From Melieria omissa (lineage: Eukaryota > Arthropoda > Insecta > Diptera > Ulidiidae), in assembly GCA_963971225.1 (NCBI GenBank), contig OZ020269.1, positions 83,986,450 through 84,050,449 on the forward strand: DNA of 64,000 bases. The letters run 5' to 3'. The notes beneath the pieces are model-generated. The model did not search any database. It had not been told where the DNA came from and saw nothing but the letters and a program-made list of their open reading frames with translations. The position numbers and the translations under genes were made by a program. Shown piece after piece: positions 59,801-64,000 of the stretch. Positions within the stretch are counted from its first letter, which is position 1. The number at the start of each line of letters is the position of its first letter.

Positions 59801-60835
59801 TGCTGAACTCGGGGTAGTCGTGCGAGGCGGGACGGAACCATTCGCTGCTGGAGTAAGACTCGTTAGAGAACTGACGTGCATACTCGCTTGTGGCCTGCGG
59901 CGTAGTTTGAGTGTTGCTGTAGTAAAACAGAAACTTGAAAGTGATATTTTTCACGCTATTCTATTCACGTACCTTAGTGAACCCACGTTTGACTTGAAGT
60001 CTTCGGTGAAACTCGAAACGCGCCGCGTCGCCTCCGAGTACTCTCGCCGGCCGGTGGCGTCACTTATTGTCATTGTCTCCAGTAATTCGGTCACGTCCGC
60101 TGGTTCGTCGCTGATGTCGTAAATCGTCGGCCGTCGCAGTATGTCTTCCGGTGACAGCAACGCATAGTTGGGAGAGTCCTGCGGCTCCGAGCTGGAGCCA
60201 CCGCTGGAGTTGGGCAGTATCTGTATGTCGGGCGGCCGTAGGCGCGGCACCGACGTCTGTAACACATCGAACTGGCGCTGTGTTGCGCCGTCGGAGAGAC
60301 GACGCGACGTAAACGTAGAATTGAAGGGCACATTAGAGAAAAGACGCGTTGGCGCCATGGGGCCGCCATCTAAAGTGACTGTGCGTCCGAACGGCTCCTC
60401 CTCGCCGGAGCTGACATCGAGCGATGCGCCACGAAAGAGATGTGCGGCTTCAAATTGGGTGGAGAGAAAGTCGGGCGGCGGTGGTGGCGGCACCGGATCG
60501 CCAAACAGACTGCTGTACTGATTGTCCAGCTCGACATCGACTTCAGGCGAGGTGGAGCTGCGCAAAGGTGCGCGACTATGGCCGCTGCCGCTCTGTGTGT
60601 GAATACGGTTGTGGGTGCGGTAGGTGTGCGCGGTGCCGGCGACGGTGTTGCTGGGGTGCGGGCGCAGCAGCGACAGCGAGCTGGGCGACATGGTCTGATA
60701 GTCGTAGTCGAGCGGTATCACGGCCGGCGTGTTGGGCGTGGGTGTGCTGTGTGCATTCGAGGAGCTCGAAACGGAGCGAACGGGATATTGGGGCGGCGTA
60801 ACGGACGACGATGATGCGGAGGACTTGTGGTTCAT
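38666..60835 (-). CDS. stum: stum (stumble) mechanosensory SPEC3 membrane protein, nine exons
   Basis: Stum is a membrane protein of proprioceptive neurons that Drosophila needs to sense joint angle. In coding order the exons are 60835-59973, 59916-59332, 59276-56746, 56681-55937, 40172-39501, 39430-39319, 39255-39129, 39060-38866 and 38805-38666. All junctions are GT..AG and in phase, predicting 1,989 residues. Residues 1-1575 are mostly disordered: Ser/Pro-rich, then Arg-Ser repeats (about 850-1020), then Lys/Ala-rich. Cys/Arg clusters follow (about 1590-1830). The SPEC3 module has two hydrophobic helices, [20 protein letters not shown] and [20 protein letters not shown], at about 1855-1935. 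The start ATG has AAC before it and an in-frame TAG shortly upstream with no Met between. The C-terminal module is the strongest evidence; the N-terminal exons are tied in by phase and by continuous splice sites. Confidence 0.92.
38866..39060 (-). CDS. stum: stum exon: SPEC3 module, second half
   Basis: It reads [20 protein letters not shown] then [20 protein letters not shown] to [17 protein letters not shown]. It holds the second hydrophobic helix and the Trp-rich GWxxSIxWG motif seen in Stum proteins from flies to mammals. The donor is GTGCGT. Confidence 0.95.
39129..39255 (-). CDS. stum: stum exon: SPEC3 module, first half
   Basis: It reads [20 protein letters not shown] then [20 protein letters not shown] and GLG, the first membrane helix and the PGLGT motif of the family. 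It begins exactly on a codon boundary. Confidence 0.95.
39319..39430 (-). CDS. stum: stum exon: Cys-rich segment
   Basis: It reads [20 protein letters not shown] through [11 protein letters not shown] pairs beside basic residues are possible palmitoylation sites near the membrane domain; that role is inferred. Confidence 0.9.
39501..40172 (-). CDS. stum: stum exon: Cys/Arg clusters
   Basis: The 672-bp exon begins [16 protein letters not shown], then [47 protein letters not shown] and [13 protein letters not shown]. Three or four similar Cys/basic modules are spaced 40-60 residues apart with Thr/Ala-rich linkers, as in Drosophila Stum. The acceptor TTTACAG follows the 15.8 kb intron; the donor is GTGAGT. 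Confidence 0.92.
40173..40374. other. stum large intron, right-hand end next to the Cys-rich exon
   Basis: The 15.8 kb intron runs from 55936 down to 40173. This end holds the acceptor side and no other feature. Confidence 0.6.
40375..41745. repeat. degenerate TTGAT/TTGAA pentanucleotide array
   Basis: About 1.37 kb is dominated by variants of TTGAT and TTGAA. The cleanest run, repeats of GATTT, spans about 41085-41150. The rest carries many substitutions and indels, so the array is old. It lies in the stum intron and has no coding content. Confidence 0.88.
41746..45055. other. stum intron stretch, no feature recognised
   Basis: Mostly AT-rich. An open frame at 44119-44313 ([16 protein letters not shown] and on) looks protein-like but has no similarity I recognise and no splice-site support; it may be a transposon scrap. 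A patch at 42480-42760 is GC-richer. Confidence 0.35.
45056..45273. mobile_element. 218-bp pogo-like MITE
   Basis: It is bounded by CAGTCGTGTCTGGATATAGT and, reverse-complemented, CAGTCGTGTCTGGGTATAGT, with one mismatch over 24 bp. TA lies at 45054-45055 and 45274-45275. The motif GTTCACTATATCGA repeats below both ends. It fits a Tc1/mariner/pogo-type MITE, has no coding content, and sits in the stum intron. Confidence 0.88.
45274..46740. other. GC-richer patch in the stum intron
   Basis: The stretches at 45500-45900 and 46190-46480 are clearly richer in G and C than the intron around them and have open frames on both strands. None resembles a protein. A TG run lies near 46333-46351. An alternative first exon or promoter of stum, or a regulatory element, is possible but unsupported. 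Confidence 0.3.
46741..47185. mobile_element. possible MITE with GGGATTGCAATCCC repeats
   Basis: The left side reads CATTGGGAACCAGGGATTGC. The right side, reverse-complemented, reads CCATTGGAAATTGCAATCCC. CGGGATTG/CAATCCCG motifs recur near 46753, 46781, 46829 and 47153-47167, clustered at both ends, as subterminal repeats do in hAT-type elements. No clean flanking duplication was found, so limits and class are uncertain. Confidence 0.4.
47186..48199. other. stum intron stretch
   Basis: AT-rich and without recognised features. Confidence 0.4.
48200..48330. mobile_element. hAT-like MITE, copy 3
   Basis: It carries the shared core AAAATATGGTTTCAAATGG and the end TGAAATCCTGTGTACCTGTC, related to copies at 7510 and 32138. 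A small triplication of ATTGGATCTTACTACG follows at 48410-48455. The ends are decayed. Confidence 0.45.
48331..50602. other. stum intron with a GC-rich patch
   Basis: The stretch at 48940-50200 is GC-rich, unlike its flanks, with many CpG and open frames on both strands. No protein similarity or splice-linked exon is recognised. It could be an alternative stum promoter or first exon, or a regulatory region. Confidence 0.3.
50603..50860 (-). mobile_element. possible retroelement 3' end with TAACC tail
   Basis: On the minus strand an open segment at about 50800-50655 ([20 protein letters not shown] and on) runs into a stop and then a TAACC run at 50649-50604. Local LINE and SINE ends also finish in TAACC-type repeats, so this may be another element's tail. 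No RNase H or Cys/His cluster is present, so the call is weak. Confidence 0.35.
50604..50649. repeat. interstitial (TTAGG)n run
   Basis: Nine uninterrupted copies of the pentamer TTAGG. TTAGG is the ancestral insect telomere repeat, but Diptera have lost it, so a retroelement tail is the simpler source. Confidence 0.9.
50861..52340. other. stum intron stretch
   Basis: AT-rich with a short GC-richer patch at 51290-51660. No gene, RNA or bounded repeat is recognised. Confidence 0.35.
52341..53095. repeat. (GATTA)n array, about 151 units
   Basis: A 755-bp run of the pentamer GATTA, nearly perfect. Variants are GTTTA near 52351, GATTATATTA twice at 52971-52990 and GATTT near 53006. Because almost all units are identical the array is young or kept homogeneous. 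It lies inside the stum intron. Confidence 0.97.
53096..55936. other. stum intron, left part
   Basis: TG microsatellites lie near 53964-53980 and 54026-54048. The remaining DNA is AT-rich and unrecognised. The donor GTAAGT of the preceding stum exon is at 55936-55931 on the minus strand. Confidence 0.45.
55937..56681 (-). CDS. stum: stum exon: helical segment and Ala/Gly-rich linker
   Basis: It reads [20 protein letters not shown] then a heptad-like helix ([20 protein letters not shown] to [11 protein letters not shown]), followed by Ala/Gly-rich disorder and [11 protein letters not shown]. The donor GTAAGT opens the 15.8 kb intron. Phase joins both neighbours. Confidence 0.85.
56746..59276 (-). 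CDS. stum: stum giant exon: Ser/Arg- and Lys/Ala-rich
   Basis: The 2.5 kb open exon begins [14 protein letters not shown] and ends PDAETK. It is disordered throughout, with many RxSxS and SPxK motifs, a run of [18 protein letters not shown] type, then Lys/Ala-rich sequence like microtubule-binding regions. About 843 codons without a stop in GC-rich sequence is far beyond chance. The donor is GTGAGT and the acceptor TTGCAG. Confidence 0.9.
59332..59916 (-). CDS. stum: stum exon: Pro/Ser-rich
   Basis: It reads [20 protein letters not shown] to SVATGSDY. A Pro-rich run ([16 protein letters not shown]) lies near its end. The neighbouring introns are 55-56 bp. Confidence 0.87.
59973..60835 (-). 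CDS. stum: stum first coding exon
   Basis: It starts ATG at 60835 ([20 protein letters not shown]) and runs 287 codons to a GTACGT donor. The sequence is Ser/Pro-rich and disordered. TAACATG fits the fly start context, and an in-frame TAG lies about 50 bases upstream without another Met. A further coding exon upstream cannot be fully excluded. Confidence 0.85.
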
Positions 60836-62160
60836 GTTAACATCGACTGTGGCCGCTGGAGACGACGAGAGAGTACCAAACAGCTATGTTCTGGGTGTGA
60901 ATGAATACAGTGATGGGCGCCGCGTTGCTAAACTGCAAGAAGAGAACGACGCATTGGGGACTAATCACAGAATGTACGCGATTAACGGCCAAGTTACCTT
61001 GCAGCATAGCCTTGACTGTGGCCGTCTCTTGTTGCTCGGGGTGTCCCTGACTGACGCTGGCGCTGGCCGACAGTGTTTGCAGCCGGGCCGGTAGTGTTTG
61101 CAGCTTGCCGTACGCGCATAAACACATCGATCGCGTATCGATTTGCATGAGCGGTGCGTACAATGCGAACACATGCATGCGGCTGCAGCGGTGGCTGTGT
61201 GTGTGTGTGTGTGTGCGTGTTGCCGGTGTAGCGCTGAAAACGTGTCCCAGTGTGGCGTTGTTGTTGCGCGCATTGCACGTCGTGCAGTGGCGAACAGCCG
61301 CTCGTCCTGAGCTTGTGGTCAGTTGGTGGTGTCGTGCGCTCGTTTCACCACTGGCCGCCGCTTTGCATACGGCCGCAATCTCGTTTATTGCGCTGACGTT
61401 GCATGCTTGCAGGCGTTGCAGCCTTTCGGCTGCCGTGCTCAGTTTCTTTTAGGTGTTGTTGTTGGTTCGCTTTAAGCGTCTTGTGGTCGCTGAGCGTCGT
61501 GTGCACAGTTCAATGGCTTTTTGTGATTTAAATTTTCAAGTCGTTAGAGAGAGTTTTTGTTTTTAGTTGTTTTCCGTTTCCATTTCATGCTTTGCTGCTG
61601 TTAACAGTTGTTGCAGGATTTTCTGCACATTTCCATTAGAATGAGGTCTCTTGGGTAGTTTAAGATATTTTTAGATAGGAGAAATCATTTTCTGCAAGAA
61701 ATCAGTTGAAAGTGATATGTAAGTATATAAGATTAGATTAAATTGCATGATGGCTTTTAACACTAGAAAGACCGCAAGATTTCCATACCTACAAAGACTT
61801 AATATTATATTCGCCGATATCTCGAAAAGTACACAATTGAAGAACCCTAATTGTAGAATTTGCTTTTATTTTTATTTTGAATTTATTTGTATTTGTATTT
61901 ATTTATTTTGAATTTGTTTTGAATTTATTTTTCGGGTGAACAAAAAAAAGTGAGGTGAAATGTTGTTCACGTGAAACTCCCGATAAGGCTGAATAGGTAA
62001 CATGGTCCCCCACACGACACCTGGGTGTACTATGCCAAATAAAGAACACTCTATAAAACAGCACATTTTGACTTCACAAAACTCCAACTTAGTTACGTGA
62101 AGAAGTAGTAGAAGAAGAAGGGAGAAGTGGGACAACAACCCAGTACGGCTTAACGACGAC
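60836..62160 (-). other. stum 5' UTR and upstream region
   Basis: It is GC-rich to about 61450, probably 5' UTR or promoter-proximal sequence, with a TG microsatellite at about 61195-61220. From 61500 it is AT-rich. No TATA box or initiator could be singled out with confidence. Confidence 0.4.
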
Positions 62161-62620
62161 TCACAATAATTGTATACCGATGACTCTAAAACATCTACTT
62201 TTGTAGGGGCAGGTTTAGTGGGAGCAAGAGTCAACAAATTCCTCTCACTAAACAACGATGCATCAATATTTCAAGCTGAACTCTATGCAATAACAGAAGC
62301 AGTTCGGATTATCACCAACGGAAACCCCAGCAGACCAAAAATTACAATAATCTTGGACGGTCTTTCGGTATTGAAAGCTTTAAATAGTAACTCTTTTTCA
62401 TCAAAAATCATCTGAAACTGCCACAAGGAACTTGATAGGTACCCAAAATCGAGTAGTTCTGGTTTGAATACCAAGTCATCAGGACCATGAAGGCAATGAA
62501 ATGGCGGACGTTCAAGCCAAGAACAAACTAGAACTGACCTGAAACGGGACATTCAAAACATAAACAAGAATATTTGATCAACATGGAAGGTCTACACCAT
62601 CCCAAAAAGTTCCTAACCCT
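62160..62620 (+). mobile_element. non-LTR retrotransposon RNase H fragment
   Basis: The frame from about 62170 reads YTDDSKTSTFVGAGLVGA, then FQAELYAITEAVRI and IILDGLSVLKALNS, a type-I RNase H domain with its first three acidic residues in place. After a stop, a shifted frame reads IPSHQDHEGNEMADVQAKN, the last RNase H motif. A Trp codon has become a stop just before it. It is a dead fragment of a LINE different from the copy at 36274. Confidence 0.78.
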
Positions 62621-64000
62621 TCCATAGGAAGAGAGATATTTCAGCTTTGTATTTTAACAGAAGCCAACTTAGAGTCCTATGTGGTGTTGTGCCTTGCCGA
62701 CAGCAGGACATGCTGAGGATGTCTTCTTCTTTAATGCATCTCCAAATTATTAATTTCTGAATTCTTTCGAGTCCACTTTTCACCTCATTAAAAGTCTGCA
62801 AATCACCGAATGTCACTCAAAGCGCCGCTTATAAATTCAATTAAAGTGCAATTCCAGCAACAGCCAGCAATTGAATTTAGTCCTTCGCGCGGGCGTAACA
62901 CGTAGCGACACGAAAACTTCCACAACTTGCACACAAGTCACTTGAAAACCCCGAAACGTGGCCGCTAAGCGAGCAGACCGACTTCTCGGCGGCGCGGCGG
63001 CGGCTAATAACGAGGCGACTAAACACATAAACCGTGCACGTTGCACGCTGCTCACGTACCGTGTTGTGTGAGTGACGGCGCTGGAGTGTCGGCGAGACGG
63101 TGTACCGATGCCGTCGTAGGCCGTCAACGTCGAGGCAGACAAAGGCGCACGCACGCGACAGCGCCGCAGTTCAATGCCAATGTTAACAGCAAACGCCAAA
63201 TTGCCAAACCGAATTATGATTTTCTTGGCTGCTTTTACAACGGCCAATTGTCTATCGTTGTTTTTAGTGTTGTTGTTGTTGCTGCTGCTATTGCTACAAG
63301 TCTGTTGTGCTGCATGTGCTGAAGTGTGAAGTGAGGCGTTTTTATGTGCAGTTAACTTGTTGTTGGCTTCTTAATGCTTCGCTGAAAGTGATCATCTGTG
63401 CTGGTGTTGGTGATTACTTACTGAGTTGTATTTCTTGTTGTTGTTATATGTGGTAAAGAGAGCATGGCAGCGATTAGTAGTCATCATGCAACGCGCTTTC
63501 AAGCAACATGTGTAATAAATTGCAAAATTATTGAAATGATTCAATTGTAAATTAATTTATGATAGCATTTTGTTGGTTGTAAATATTTAAAAACTGTAGA
63601 AAGTGCGCTCGGTGCGAGTTATTTAACATTTATGACAGCCGCTTTTAATGAGACGTGAATGTTTTCCCAAAGTTCAAAGACAGGGCAAAAGTCAAAAATT
63701 TAACTAATTTGATCTTAAACCTTTCTTTGAAACCTAACGGTAAGCTGCTGAAAGTTAGGTATGAAAAAACGCATAGATAAACTGAAACTCTATTAATTTT
63801 TCATGAAGCACTTTTTGCTCAAACGAACTTGTTTTCGTTCAAAGAGAAATCTCAACACACTTTCTTTATTGAACCGATTATGAAGAAAGATAACGTTCAA
63901 GAATAAGTAAATATTTATTTCCAAACTAAGTTTTCGTTATCTCCAAGAATATCGGGGATAATTTTATGAAAGAGCTTTTTCCTCCGTAATTCTCATCCTG
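62621..64000. other. sequence upstream of stum, no gene recognised
   Basis: A GC-rich patch at 62880-63180 has open frames on both strands without similarity that I recognise. It could include a stum upstream exon or promoter. The rest is AT-rich noncoding DNA. Confidence 0.35.

Overview
The window looks like nuclear DNA of a higher fly (Diptera, Brachycera), most likely a tephritid fruit fly. It is AT-rich, split into small exons with GT..AG introns, and full of decayed transposons. It carries two fly-type genes that face each other tail to tail. The family placement rests on protein resemblance to Drosophila and on remembered repeat types; no search was run.

Plus strand, about 15.2-33.1 kb: Ehbp1 (EH-domain-binding protein 1). 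Twelve coding exons were joined by matching splice sites and reading phase. They encode an N-terminal C2 domain, a long Gln/Ser/Thr-rich linker, a calponin-homology (CH) domain and a C-terminal coiled-coil bMERB domain ending in the prenylation motif CVVQ. The first coding exon was not found and probably lies left of the window. An open extension of the tenth assembled exon (30696-31288) predicts an alternative C-terminus. It drops most of the bMERB domain and the CVVQ box but holds the only NPF (EH-domain-binding) motif I could find.

Minus strand, about 60.8-38.7 kb: stum (stumble), the mechanosensory SPEC3-family membrane protein. Nine exons join in phase into a protein of about 1,989 residues. 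It has a long Ser/Pro/Arg-rich and Lys/Ala-rich N-terminal part, Cys-rich clusters, and a two-helix SPEC3 module at the C-terminus. A 15.8 kb intron separates the N-terminal five exons' worth of sequence from the Cys-rich/SPEC3 exons.

The remaining space is introns, UTRs and repeats. These include a 2.1 kb Tc1-like DD34E transposon with 224-bp inverted repeats, killed by two in-frame stops and carrying a nested tRNA-Met-like SINE. There is a second SINE, a 1.74 kb TTAA-flanked piggyBac-like element with repeated palindromes, Tigger/pogo-like and hAT-like MITEs, and at least six truncated non-LTR retrotransposon pieces. Satellite-like arrays include 755 bp of GATTA, about 1.4 kb of degenerate TTGAT, and an interstitial TTAGG run. 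The SINE nested in the Tc1 element shares its 3' tail with local non-LTR elements, which suggests a SINE/LINE partnership.

The two genes have separate jobs. Ehbp1 links Rab-positive endosomal membranes to actin in vesicle traffic, and Stum acts in mechanical sensing by proprioceptive neurons. I see no sign of a shared pathway. I found no bacterial-type system, CRISPR array, complete rRNA or functional tRNA gene.
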